Part shown: positions 44,015 through 54,800 of the stretch, one piece after another | How positions within the stretch are numbered: position 1 is the first letter of the stretch | How the letters are laid out: every line of letters begins with the position of its first letter | Assembly (NCBI RefSeq): GCF_030519655.1 | Contig: NZ_JAUMIT010000004.1 | Location: 124,001-188,000, forward strand | DNA: 64,000 nucleotides | Source: Wenyingzhuangia gilva | GTDB lineage: Bacteria > Bacteroidota > Bacteroidia > Flavobacteriales > Flavobacteriaceae | Reading direction: 5' to 3' | Program-made: the position numbers and the translations under genes | Notes under the pieces: model-generated | Seen by the model: only the letters and a program-made list of their open reading frames with translations | Told to the model about the DNA's origin: nothing | The model's database searches: none

Positions 44015-44977
44015 ATGATAAGAATTAAGATTCAACAATTGATAGCTGTTTTGCTATTTGTTTTTTTTACCGGTGTTTCAGTAAATGCCCAAGAATTAAT
44101 CCCTGATTATACGGTAGCTAAAGATGGTTCTGGAGATTTTTTAACAGTTCAGGAAGCTATTATGGCAATTCCTGATTTTAGAAAACAAGAAACGGTTGTT
44201 TATATTAAAAATGGAGTGTATAAAGAAAAACTGATTCTGCCAGCCTCCAAAACAAAAGTTACTTTTATTGGAGAAGATATTGATAAAGTAGTATTGACAT
44301 ATGACGACTATGCTAGTAAAAAGAATGTTTTTGGAGAGGAAAAAGGAACTACTGGATCTACTTCTTTTTATGTGTTTGGAGATGAGTTTAAAGCAAAAAA
44401 CATCACTTTTGAAAATTCATCGGGACCTGTGGGACAAGCCGTGGCTGTTCGTGTAGATGGAGATATGGTGATGTTTGAGAATTGTAAATTCTTAGGTTTT
44501 CAAGATACTTTATATGTTCATGGAGAAGACTCTAGACAGTATTATAAAGATTGTTATATAGAAGGAACCACAGATTTTATTTTTGGATGGTCTGTAGCTG
44601 TTTTTGAAAACTGTGAAATTTATTCAAAAAAAGGGGGAAGTTATATTACTGCCGCTTCAACAAATCAAGGAGCGAGTTCAGGTTTAACTTTTATTAATTG
44701 TAAATTAACTGGAGATGCTCCTGAGAAAAGTGTTTATTTAGGAAGACCATGGCGTAATTATGCACAAACAGTTTTTATAAATTGTGAAATGGGAAAACAT
44801 ATTAAAACTGAAGGATGGCACAATTGGGGAAAAAAAGAAGCGGAATCAACAACTTTTTATGCAGAATACAATTCTTCGGGTGAAGGAGCTTCATCAGAAA
44901 GAGTTTCTTGGTCTCATCAACTTTCTGATACAGATGTTCTAAAGTATAATTTAAAGGAACTTTTAGGAGATCAGTAG
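44015..44977 (+). CDS. Pectin methylesterase, CE8
   Basis: The 320-residue exported beta-helix protein (signal peptide ending NAQ) carries all CE8 markers: VAKDGSGDFLTVQEAI, GVYKEKL, GQAVAVRVDGD (first catalytic-site Gln), GFQDTLY (Gln and Asp), GTTDFIFG (second Asp) and LGRPWRNYAQTVF (Arg). It hydrolyses methyl esters of homogalacturonan, exposing galacturonate for the polygalacturonase. It is 11 bases downstream of CE12 and 23 bases upstream of a second CE8 enzyme fused to another esterase. Confidence 0.95.
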   Translation: MIRIKIQQLIAVLLFVFFTGVSVNAQELIPDYTVAKDGSGDFLTVQEAIMAIPDFRKQETVVYIKNGVYKEKLILPASKTKVTFIGEDIDKVVLTYDDYASKKNVFGEEKGTTGSTSFYVFGDEFKAKNITFENSSGPVGQAVAVRVDGDMVMFENCKFLGFQDTLYVHGEDSRQYYKDCYIEGTTDFIFGWSVAVFENCEIYSKKGGSYITAASTNQGASSGLTFINCKLTGDAPEKSVYLGRPWRNYAQTVFINCEMGKHIKTEGWHNWGKKEAESTTFYAEYNSSGEGASSERVSWSHQLSDTDVLKYNLKELLGDQ

Positions 44978-45000
44978 TTTTTAATATTAGCAAAACTAGA

Positions 45001-46878
45001 ATGAAAAATAGCTGTAAAATTTTAAGAATACTGTGTTTTATAATAATTAGTGGTAATACTTTTGCTCAAAAAGAAAAAGTAGATATAAGGCCTTATACTA
45101 TAGAAACCACTTATAATAAGTTAAAAAAATATTATGATTTTATTTCACCAATAGCACTTACAAATTCAGAAGATGTATTGGTTGATGATCATATTGTGTA
45201 TAAAAAAACAACGACATCTAATCTAGAGTTAGATGTATTTTATCCAAAGCAGCATAAGGAAAAAAAGCTACCAGGAGTTCTTTTAGTTCATGGTGGAGGT
45301 TGGGTTTCTGGAGAAAGAGAAAACCTATCTCCATTGGCAGAAAAGTTAGCAGAACATGGTTATGTTGCTGTGGTAGCATCTTATAGGTTAGGACCGGAAG
45401 CAATTTATCCGGCAGCGATGTTAGATTTAAAAGATGCTTTAAGATGGATGAAAGAACATTCAGAAAAATATCATTTAGATGTAAATAGAATAGCTAGTTT
45501 AGGAGGTTCAGCAGGAGCTCATTTAGCCATGCAGTTAGGCGTAACGCCAAATTCAAAAATTTATAAAGAAGAAAATGAAAAGACTTCGACCTCGATACAG
45601 GCTATTGTAAATATTGATGGAGTAGCGTCTTTTGTACATCCTGAAACGGGAAAAGGAGCTTTACTAGATTTTTGGTTAGGGGGAACTTTTAAAGATAGTT
45701 TAGAGGTTTGGAAAGAAGCTTCCCCTTTAGAACATGTCACCAAAAACACACCACCCACCATTTTTATCAATAGTGCTCAACCTCGTTTTCATGCAGGGAG
45801 AGATACTTATGTAGAATTACTAGATAGATATAGAATCTATAATGAGGTCCATACATTGCCCAATACGCCACATTCTTTTTGGTTAATGAATCCTTGGTTT
45901 GAGACTACTTTAAGGTATACGGTTGATTTTTTAGATAAAATGTTAAAAGATCCTTACAAAGAACCTTATAAAACCATTACAGTAGCGCAAGATGGAACAG
46001 GAGAGTTTAATTCTATTCAAGAGGCTGTAAATTCAGTAAGAGCCTTTGGTCCTTCAGAAGTATTAATCAATATAAAAGATGGCGTTTATCGTGAAAAAAT
46101 TGTAATACCTTCTTTTATGCATAAAGTTACTTTAAAAGGACAAAGTAAAGAAAATACCGTCATTACTTTTGATGATTATGCAGGTAAAGTGAGTCAAATT
46201 ACTCAAAAAAAATATGGAACGTTTGATTCTTATACTTTGTTGGTTTTAGGAGCAGATGTTCATTTAGAAAATTTAACAGTAAAAAATGAATCTTGTCATC
46301 AAGGGCAAGCAGTTGCGTTACATGTAGAAGGAGACAGGTTTGTGGCTAAAAATTGTAGAATTGTAGGTTGTCAAGATACATTATATACTGCTACAGAAGG
46401 GGGAAGGCAATATTATGAAGATTGTTTTATAGAAGGAACTACCGATTTTATTTTTGGACAAGCAACTGTTGTTTTTGAGAAATGTATTATTAATAGTGTG
46501 TCAGATTCTTATATAACTGCTGCTGCAACACCAAGAAATCAAGAATTTGGATATGTTTTTTTTAATTGTAAACTAACTTCAAACAAAAATGTTCATAAGG
46601 TTTACTTGGGAAGACCCTGGCGTTCTTATGCTAAAACGGTTTTTATAAATACAGAAATGGGAGATCATATCCTGCCTGTTGGATGGCATGCTTGGCCTGG
46701 AGATAAAATGTTTCCTAATAAAGAAAAAACTACTTTTTACGCTGAGTATAAAAGTGTTGGTAAAGGAGCATCTCCTGATACTCGTGTCAATTGGTCACAT
46801 CAATTATCTAATTATGAATTGGATAAGTATACTTTTAAAAATATTTTTAAAGGATGGGTTCCTGTCTTAAAGGAATAG
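45001..46878 (+). CDS. Bifunctional alpha/beta-hydrolase esterase fused to CE8 pectin methylesterase
   Basis: The 625-residue exported protein has two catalytic domains. Residues ~65-315 are an alpha/beta hydrolase of the BD-FAE/CE10-like type: HGGGW oxyanion loop (97-101), GGSAG nucleophile (Ser170) and His291 in TPHSFW. From ~324 it is a complete CE8 enzyme (VAQDGTGEFNSIQEAV, GQAVALHVEGD, GCQDTLY, GTTDFIFG, LGRPWRSYAKTVF). One polypeptide should thus remove both acetyl (or feruloyl) and methyl esters from pectin. The CE8 half is clearly a relative of the preceding gene. The substrate of the first domain is inferred only. Confidence 0.88.
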   Translation: MKNSCKILRILCFIIISGNTFAQKEKVDIRPYTIETTYNKLKKYYDFISPIALTNSEDVLVDDHIVYKKTTTSNLELDVFYPKQHKEKKLPGVLLVHGGGWVSGERENLSPLAEKLAEHGYVAVVASYRLGPEAIYPAAMLDLKDALRWMKEHSEKYHLDVNRIASLGGSAGAHLAMQLGVTPNSKIYKEENEKTSTSIQAIVNIDGVASFVHPETGKGALLDFWLGGTFKDSLEVWKEASPLEHVTKNTPPTIFINSAQPRFHAGRDTYVELLDRYRIYNEVHTLPNTPHSFWLMNPWFETTLRYTVDFLDKMLKDPYKEPYKTITVAQDGTGEFNSIQEAVNSVRAFGPSEVLINIKDGVYREKIVIPSFMHKVTLKGQSKENTVITFDDYAGKVSQITQKKYGTFDSYTLLVLGADVHLENLTVKNESCHQGQAVALHVEGDRFVAKNCRIVGCQDTLYTATEGGRQYYEDCFIEGTTDFIFGQATVVFEKCIINSVSDSYITAAATPRNQEFGYVFFNCKLTSNKNVHKVYLGRPWRSYAKTVFINTEMGDHILPVGWHAWPGDKMFPNKEKTTFYAEYKSVGKGASPDTRVNWSHQLSNYELDKYTFKNIFKGWVPVLKE

Positions 46879-46991
46879 AAATCAAAGAATAACAATCAAT
46901 TTGAGGTGTATTATTTATTAAATTATGATTTTAGGTGTATAAAACACACTAATTTGTTAATTTGCTAACTACTATTACTTAAACTTTTTAA

Positions 46992-49900
46992 ATGATTCAA
47001 TTCATCAAAATAAAACATTTTGTTCTTATTCTAATGCTGCTTTTTGTGACGAAAACAAAAGCACAAGTTAAATGTATTGTAGAAAGTTATTCAACTGAAA
47101 ATGGTCTTTCTCATGATGGTATTATGGACATACTAAAAGGAAAAGATGGTTATATGTGGTTTGGAACTTGGGATGGAATTAATAGGTTTGATGGAACTAA
47201 TTTCACTGTTTATAAAGCAAGAGCAGGGTATAAAAGTAAGTTAGATAATAATAGAATTAATAAAATAAAAGAAGATGATTTAGGCTATTTATGGGTAAAA
47301 GCCGATGATGATCAGATTTATCGATTTGATAAAAAAAAGGAGATCTTTATGGCTCTTTCTGATTATACTGGAACTCAAAAAATCAACTTTTTAAAAATTA
47401 TTCCTCGTAGCGGAAATGTTTGGTTAACTACAGAAAGTCATGGGGTTTTTCTTGTAACATATAAAGATTCAACCAATATTGAGTTAACAAATTTTAATAC
47501 AGCTAATAAAACACTTCATTCAAATAACGTTCGTTTTGTTTTTGAACAATCAGACGAAAATATATGGATTGGAACTTCAAAAGGATTGTCTCTTTTAAAA
47601 AAGGATTTTCAAGGAAATTTTACAAGTATCAATTACTTTAATTTATACGATTTTACAAGTATTAAAGAAGGAGGTAACAAAGTTTGGTTTACTACTAAAA
47701 ATGGAATTGTTATTTATTTTGATAAAGTTTTACAAAAATTTTATCAAAATAAAATTTCTGAAAATAGCTTAAGAGATTTATATATATCTAAAAAAGTAAA
47801 CACCACTTATGTGGTGAGTTCCATGGGGGAAATCTTTAAAATTAATGCCTCTACTTTAGAAATAGAAAATGTAAACAGGCTTAAAGAAGAATCTTTTTAT
47901 AGTATTTATGAAGATCAAAATGGATTGTTGTGGATAGAGCCCAAAAATAAGGGCGTAATAAAATATGATCCTCAAACAAACGTGTTTAAAAGTTTTGTCC
48001 AGAAAAACGATGCAACGTTTCAAGTTTATGAAAAAAGCTACGACGTTTTTGAGGATACATTTGATAGACTTTGGGTAAGAATGAAAGGTGGGGGTTTTGG
48101 TTATTATGACAAAACTAATGATGAAATTCATCACTTTTATAATAAAAACGGAGAGACTAATTATCTGAATTCTAATATAATAACAACTAAGTTTTTAGAC
48201 CCCTCTGGAATTTTATGGTTGGTTACCAATGATAGAGGAATTAATAAAGTTATTTTTCAAAAAGATGATTTTAAACATCATTTGCTTTTTGAAAAAACAG
48301 ATAACAAAACAGATAATGAAATAAGAGGAATTTTATATGATTCTAATGATAGACTTTGGTTAGCTTCAAAATCTAGCAAGTTATTTGTAACTAAAAATGG
48401 GGAGTTGGTTAAAGACTTGTTTGTCAATTGGCCTAAGGAAGGAATTATGCTTATTTATGAACTTTTTGAAGATAGTAAAGGGAATATTTGGATAGGAACA
48501 AAGGGGAATGGACTGTATAAAGCTGAACCAATTAACATCAACAGATCTAAATATAAAATTACACGTTTTGTTCATGATGAAAACGATATTAATAGTATCA
48601 GTGGTGATAGAATATATAGTGTTTTTGAAGATAGAAGCGGAAATATTTGGATAGGAAACTACGGATCTGGAATTAACCTTGTTATGGAACGACATGGAGA
48701 AACTATTTTTAAAAATCCAAACAATAGTTTTAAAAACTATCCTATCAATACTTCAGGAAAAGTGAGGTTTATAAATCAAGATAAAAAAGGTAAGATTTGG
48801 ATTGCGACCACCAATGGTTTGTTACGAATGAATCCTGATACTGATGATTTTGACGAGGTAAAATTTGATTCTTATCATAAAATTTCAGGAGATGTTTCTA
48901 GCATACCTAGTAATGATGTTTTATATATTTATAACGATTCTGATAGTAATATGTGGGTTTCTTCTTCAGGAGGAGGCTTAAGTAAAGTAATGGATGAAGG
49001 AGATTCGCTAACGTTTAAAAATTTTACAACCAAAGAAGGCTTATCAAGTGATTTTATTTTAAGTATGATTGAAGACAATCATAAGAATTTATGGTTAGCT
49101 ACAGAAAATGGAATGTCTAAATTTAATTTGCAAGATTATACTTTTAGAAATTACGATTCTTATGATGGATTATCTAAAACAGGGTTTTCGGAAAGTTCTT
49201 GTATAAAATTACCTAACAATCACTTGTTGTTTGGATGTGTAAAAGGTTATTTGGAGTTTAATCCAGAAGAAATTACTGATTCCAAAATAAATGCTAAGAT
49301 GAGTTTTACCAAGTTAGAGATCAATAACAAAGAGGTTGATTTGTATTCTGACAATACTCCATTAAAAACTAATATAAATTACAATAAAACCTTAACTTTA
49401 AATTATACTCAAAACACCATAGGAATTAACTATCAGGTATTAGATTATAGATCAAACAACAAGCAAATTTACGTGTATAGACTAAAGGGGTTTGATAAAA
49501 CTTGGCACAATGTTCAAAATCAGAAAAAAGCTACTTATACTAATTTGTCTCCAGGAGATTATGTTTTTGAAGTAAAGTGTTTAAATCAAGAATTGTATTA
49601 CAATACACCTTATAAAACCTTAGCCATTACTATTACTCCTCCATTTTGGAAAACTACTTGGGCTTATATTGTGTATGTTTTATTAATTATTCTTTTATCA
49701 GAAATGATAAGAAGAATTGCGTTTTCAGTCATTCGCTTAAGAAATAAAGTAGCGATAGAGCATCAATTAACAGAGTTAAAACTAAATTTTTTCACCAATA
49801 TATCACATGAATTAAGAACGCCATTAACCCTTATTGTAAATCCAATTGAAGAAATTGCTATCAACGAAAATTTATCTGCTAGGGGTAATGAATACATGGA

Positions 49901-51350
49901 AGTTGTTAGAAAGAATACAAGCAGAATGGTTCGTTTTGTCAATCAGTTACTTGATTTCAGAAAAGTCCAAAGTGGAAAAGCAACTTTAAATGTTAAAAAA
50001 ATTGAATTGATTTCTTTTGTAAATGAAATAGCTTCTTTGTTTTCCGAGGCCGCGTATGAAAAGAATATAGAATTAAAAATTGTATCAAATACAGATAAGT
50101 TTTTTGTTAGAGTTGACGATAAAAAAATAGATGTTGTTATTTATAATTTATTATCAAATGCTTTTAAATTTTCACCAAAAGACAAAACAATTACTGTAGA
50201 AATTATTAAAAATAATGATGATTCTTTTGTGGTCAAGGTAATAGATCAAGGAGTAGGTGTTGAGGAAGATAAGTTAAAAGAGATTTTTAAGTTGTACTAT
50301 GAAGGAGAAGGAAACAAAGTAGAATATATAGAAGGAACAGGAATTGGTTTGGCTCTATGTAAAGAATATATAAAATTACATAATGGAGATATTTATGCAA
50401 CTAACAATGAAGGTGAGGGGCTTACTGTTACTTTTAAAATGAATTCTATAAAAGAAGAAGAAAAAGAGTCTAACACCACTTTAACAACTTCGTATCCTAT
50501 TAAATTAGAAAAAAATGATAACGATCGCATAGAAACAAAGGTAACTCAAGAAGAGCCTCAACAAGTAGAAGAAGAACCTCAAGAAAATTTACCATCGGTT
50601 CTTATTGTAGAGGATAATAATGAATTAAGAAGATTTTTGTCTAATCAGCTAAGGAAGTCCTATAAAGTCATTAGAGCAAGTAATGGACAAGAGGGAGTTG
50701 AAAAAGCCATGGCCAACATTCCAGATTTAATTTTAAGCGATATTATGATGCCTGTAATGGATGGTTTAGAACTTTTAGATAAACTTAAAAACAATGAAAC
50801 TACAAGTCACATTCCTATTGTATTACTAACGGCAAAATCTACAGTTGATAATAAGATTCAAGCATTAAATTATGGTGCAGATTTTTATATTACAAAACCT
50901 TTTGATACAGAGTTTTTAAAAGCCTCTATTGGTAATTTAATCCAGAAAAGGAAAAAGATGTTCGATTCTTTAGTATCAGATTCTAAAACGATTGAATTAT
51001 CTCCTAGTGAAATTGTGGTTACAACCAAAGACGAGGCGTTTTTAAAAGAAGTTATAGCTGTTGTAGAAGAGCAAATGGTGAATCCAGATTTTAAAATAGA
51101 GTCTTTTGCAAAATCTATCAATATGAGAAGAGCTACTTTTAATAGAAAATTTAAAAGTCTTACCAATATGACTCCTGTTGAGTTTGTGAGGGATATGAGG
51201 TTAAAAAGAGCCAAACAAATGTTAGATGCTGGAGAGAAGAATATCTCTGAAGTGGCTTTTGATGTAGGCTTTAACAGTGCAGGGTATTTTAGTACCTGTT
51301 TTAAAGATAAATACAACGTATCACCATCAGAATATATCAAACATATTTAA
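46992..51350 (+). CDS. Hybrid two-component system regulator of the pectin locus
   Basis: The 1452-residue protein has a signal peptide, then a large periplasmic sensor of Reg_prop beta-propeller repeats (phrases of the type NIWIGTSKGL) and a YYY domain. A membrane helix lies near 895-910. In the cytosol: HisKA with NISHELRTP (His939), the ATPase (GTGIGLAL), a receiver with VLIVEDN and LSDIMMPVMDG (Asp1250), and a C-terminal AraC-type HTH (~1350-1452). Such one-protein systems bind pectin oligosaccharides in the periplasm and activate their own locus. It lies 113 bases after the esterase fusion and is followed by a terminator. Confidence 0.95.
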   Translation: MIQFIKIKHFVLILMLLFVTKTKAQVKCIVESYSTENGLSHDGIMDILKGKDGYMWFGTWDGINRFDGTNFTVYKARAGYKSKLDNNRINKIKEDDLGYLWVKADDDQIYRFDKKKEIFMALSDYTGTQKINFLKIIPRSGNVWLTTESHGVFLVTYKDSTNIELTNFNTANKTLHSNNVRFVFEQSDENIWIGTSKGLSLLKKDFQGNFTSINYFNLYDFTSIKEGGNKVWFTTKNGIVIYFDKVLQKFYQNKISENSLRDLYISKKVNTTYVVSSMGEIFKINASTLEIENVNRLKEESFYSIYEDQNGLLWIEPKNKGVIKYDPQTNVFKSFVQKNDATFQVYEKSYDVFEDTFDRLWVRMKGGGFGYYDKTNDEIHHFYNKNGETNYLNSNIITTKFLDPSGILWLVTNDRGINKVIFQKDDFKHHLLFEKTDNKTDNEIRGILYDSNDRLWLASKSSKLFVTKNGELVKDLFVNWPKEGIMLIYELFEDSKGNIWIGTKGNGLYKAEPININRSKYKITRFVHDENDINSISGDRIYSVFEDRSGNIWIGNYGSGINLVMERHGETIFKNPNNSFKNYPINTSGKVRFINQDKKGKIWIATTNGLLRMNPDTDDFDEVKFDSYHKISGDVSSIPSNDVLYIYNDSDSNMWVSSSGGGLSKVMDEGDSLTFKNFTTKEGLSSDFILSMIEDNHKNLWLATENGMSKFNLQDYTFRNYDSYDGLSKTGFSESSCIKLPNNHLLFGCVKGYLEFNPEEITDSKINAKMSFTKLEINNKEVDLYSDNTPLKTNINYNKTLTLNYTQNTIGINYQVLDYRSNNKQIYVYRLKGFDKTWHNVQNQKKATYTNLSPGDYVFEVKCLNQELYYNTPYKTLAITITPPFWKTTWAYIVYVLLIILLSEMIRRIAFSVIRLRNKVAIEHQLTELKLNFFTNISHELRTPLTLIVNPIEEIAINENLSARGNEYMEVVRKNTSRMVRFVNQLLDFRKVQSGKATLNVKKIELISFVNEIASLFSEAAYEKNIELKIVSNTDKFFVRVDDKKIDVVIYNLLSNAFKFSPKDKTITVEIIKNNDDSFVVKVIDQGVGVEEDKLKEIFKLYYEGEGNKVEYIEGTGIGLALCKEYIKLHNGDIYATNNEGEGLTVTFKMNSIKEEEKESNTTLTTSYPIKLEKNDNDRIETKVTQEEPQQVEEEPQENLPSVLIVEDNNELRRFLSNQLRKSYKVIRASNGQEGVEKAMANIPDLILSDIMMPVMDGLELLDKLKNNETTSHIPIVLLTAKSTVDNKIQALNYGADFYITKPFDTEFLKASIGNLIQKRKKMFDSLVSDSKTIELSPSEIVVTTKDEAFLKEVIAVVEEQMVNPDFKIESFAKSINMRRATFNRKFKSLTNMTPVEFVRDMRLKRAKQMLDAGEKNISEVAFDVGFNSAGYFSTCFKDKYNVSPSEYIKHI

Positions 51351-51380
51351 AAACAAATAGTGTTTGCACTATTCACTTAT

Positions 51381-51420
51381 ATCGCTATTGTTCTTTTTTA
51401 AGAATGGTAGCGATTTTTTT
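51381..51420 (+). terminator. Terminator of the hybrid regulator gene
   Basis: Stem ATCGCTA (51381-51387) with TAGCGAT (51408-51414), extended inside by TTCTT/AAGAA, followed by T7. It starts 30 bases past the stop at 51350. Confidence 0.85.
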
Positions 51421-51635
51421 ATGATATAAAGAATTACTTTATAAGATTGGTAAACAATAATGGAACTTTTAAGATTTTCTAAACTCAGATAGTTAAAAAT
51501 TTTGACACAAAAAGGATTATAATATTTTTTTAAGAAATAATCATTTAAGTGTGTCTGTAATTGGTTATTATTTAATTAACAGTGTTTTAATTTAGTTTTT
51601 TGATTAAAATATTTTGTTTTTTTAGTTAAATGTTC

Positions 51636-51668
51636 AAAATTTAAAAGTATTTGATTAAAATTTAATAG
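51636..51668 (+). promoter_or_regulatory. Shared 33-bp upstream element of the pectin locus, copy 2
   Basis: Identical to 38120-38152. Again the element begins 60 bases before the GTAATCGATTAC palindrome. The rest of the 51421-51808 interval holds no gene that I can see. Confidence 0.55.
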
Positions 51669-51683
51669 TATCTAGAAAATCAT

Positions 51684-51712
51684 TTTGATATTTTCGTAAT
51701 CGATTACATTGA
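51684..51712 (+). promoter_or_regulatory. Promoter with LacI-type operator for the susCD unit
   Basis: TTTG (51684-51687), 17 bases, then TACATTGA (51705-51712), one step from TAnnTTTG. GTAATCGATTAC (51696-51707) overlaps it exactly as in the enzyme operon promoter, and the 12 bases before the palindrome (TTTTGATATTTTC) are also shared. The leader to the susC start is ~90 bases. Confidence 0.62.
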
Positions 51713-51808
51713 TTATTGCATAGTTTTTAAGAATTAATAATTTTTTTTAACTTATCAATACTAATAGAATCATTAAAAACAAATATTAATTTATTTAAAC
51801 AATCATTT

Positions 51809-54800
51809 ATGCTAAACTATTATTTTTCAAACTATTTGTTTTTCTTACTGAAAGTGAGAAAAAAGAAAAGATTTACATTGAATAAAACAGGTTTGTGTTT
51901 TATAACCTTGGTGTTATTATTTTCTTTAAATGAAATGAGTGCGCAAAGCAAAACTGTTACAGGTACGGTTACAACAAAAGATTCAGAATTGCCTTTACCT
52001 GGAGCTACGGTAATGGAAAAAGGAACATCCAATGGTACTTTAACTGATTTTGATGGGAATTATTCGCTGAATATTACGTCAGCAAATCCAACCCTAGTGT
52101 TTTCATATGTAGGTTATATTACTCAAGAGGTACCAGTTGGAAACCGTAAGGTAGTAAATTTCGTTATGGAAGGTGATGAGTATAAATTAGATGAAGTTGT
52201 AGTAATTGGTTATGGTACAGCAAAAAAATCTGATTTAACAGGTTCAGTAGTTACTTTAGGTGGTGATGAATTAAGAGAAAGACCAGTTGCTAATGTTGCC
52301 GAGGCATTACAAGGTCGTATGGCAGGAGTACAGGTAACATCCACCGATGGTTCGCCAGATTCAGAAATCAACATTAGAGTTCGTGGAGGTGGTTCTCTAA
52401 CTCAAGATGCTTCTCCACTGGTTATTGTTGACGGTTTTCCTGTAAACAGTATCAGTGATGTTGCTCCATCTAACATAGAAAATATTTCAGTGTTAAAAGA
52501 TGCGTCTTCAACCGCTATATATGGGTCTAGAGGGGCTAATGGAGTAGTTATTATAACTACAAAGTCAGGTAAGAATGGTAAAATAACAACTAATTTAAAT
52601 ACTTTTTACGGTGTAAAGACCATAGCAAATACTATTGGGGTTTTAGGTCCTGAAGACTACGTAAATTGGCAATATGAATACGCATTGCTTACAGATCCTA
52701 AAAACCCTGGGGAGTCTGGTTATTTACAGTCTTACACAGATTATTTTGGACTTTGGCAAGATCGTGATCAATATAATGGTCAAAAAGGAAACAATTGGCA
52801 AAAGCAAATGTACGGTCAAATGGGAGAGGTGCATAGCCGTGATTTATCTGTTCGTGGAGGTACTGATAAGTTTAATTATAATTTTAACTATGCTCACTAT
52901 AATGAAAAATCAATCATGGTTGGTTCTAAGTTTAAAAGAGATAACTTATCATTGGCTTTAAAAAGCAAAGTAAATGATAAAGTTGACTTGGCTTTTACCA
53001 TTCGTTATTCAGATACTGGAATCGAGAATGGTACAGGTGCAGAGCAGTCAGAGGGTAGTACTCCTAGAGATTCACGCTATAAACAAACAGTTTTATATTC
53101 TCCTATTCCTATTTCAGGTCTTACTACAAGTAATACAGATGATGCTTTGTCTAATGATTTAATAAATCCTCTAGTAGTATTAGCTGATAATCAAAGAGAA
53201 AAGCAAAGAAAAAACTATAACTTATTAGGGAAACTTGATTGGGAGATTGTAGATAATTTAAAATTTCAAACAAGTTTAGGATTAGATAATTATAATGATT
53301 TAGATTTTCGTTATTATGGACGTTCTACTTATTATGTAAGTAATAATGCAGCAGCAGAAAATCAAGGAATGCCAGCGTTGGTTTTTTCTGATCAAAAAAG
53401 AGATCGTTTTAGAAACGCGAATACTTTAAATTATGACTTTAAGAATGTTCTAGGAGATAATCATAGTTTAAAATTATTGGTAGGGGAGGAAATGATTATT
53501 TCAAAAAATAACGAAGTTACAAACACTATTCAAGGGTATCCTAAGTTTTTTGATTTTGAAACTACTAAAAGTTTAACTACTCAAGGGGTTCCCGTTGCAA
53601 TAGACAATAATTATAGTCCAGATGATAAACTGTTGTCATTCTTTGGTCGTGTTAATTATAGCTTTTTAGACCGTTATTTGTTAACAGCTACATACCGTGC
53701 TGATGGATCTAGTAAGTTTTTAGGAAACAATAAATGGGGTTACTTTCCTTCAGCAGCTATCGCTTGGAAAATTTCTGAAGAAGAATTTTTAAAAGATTCA
53801 GACTTTTTAAATGCATTAAAGTTAAGAGTGAGTTATGGTGAAGTAGGTAATAATAATATCCCTTCAGGTCAACAAGTTCAAACCTTTCAGTCTAAAAACA
53901 CAACCTATTTAAATGGTGTTTCGAGTTATTGGGCAGCTTCTACAATTTTAGCTAATCCAGATTTAAAATGGGAAACTACCGTAACACAAAACGTAGGGTT
54001 AGATTTTGGTTTCTTTAATAATAGATTAACAGGATCTTTAGAAGCATATAAAAACATAACTCAAGATTTATTAATTAATTTCCCTACACCAGGTACTGGT
54101 TATAATTCTCAGTATAGAAATATGGGAGAAGTTCAAAACTCAGGTCTTGAAGCATCTTTTAATGCAGTTGTATTAAGTGATAAAGATTATGGATTAAGTT
54201 TTGGGTTAAACGTTGCGATGAACAAAAACAAAATCAATTCTTTAGGAGTAATGGATGATTTTGGTCAGGCTACAAGCTGGGCCTCTACACAAATCGGGAA
54301 TGATTATGTTGTGAATGTAGGTCAGTCTATTGGAGCTATGTATGGATATCAAAATGATGGACGTTACGAGGTTTCGGATTTTGATTATGATGCTTCAACA
54401 AGTACTTATACTTTAAAACCGGGAATTACAGATGCATCAGCAGTGGTTGGTCAAGTTATGCCAGGTACCATGAAATTAAAAGATGTTAGTGGTCCTGGTG
54501 GAGTGCCAGATGGTATTGTAGATATAAATGATAATATGATTATTGGAGATGCTAATCCAGATTTTACAGGAGGTTTTACGATGAATGCCAATGCTTATGG
54601 TTTTGATTTATCAGCTATATTTAACTTTAGTATTGGAAATGATATTTATAATGCTAGTAAAATTGAATACGCAACTGCTACAGAAAATGGACAGTATAGA
54701 AATTTAAGCGATATCATGGCAAGTGGTAACAGATGGACTAATTTGGATGCTGCAACAGGTCAACTGGTTACAGATCCAACTCAATTAACAGCTATGAATG

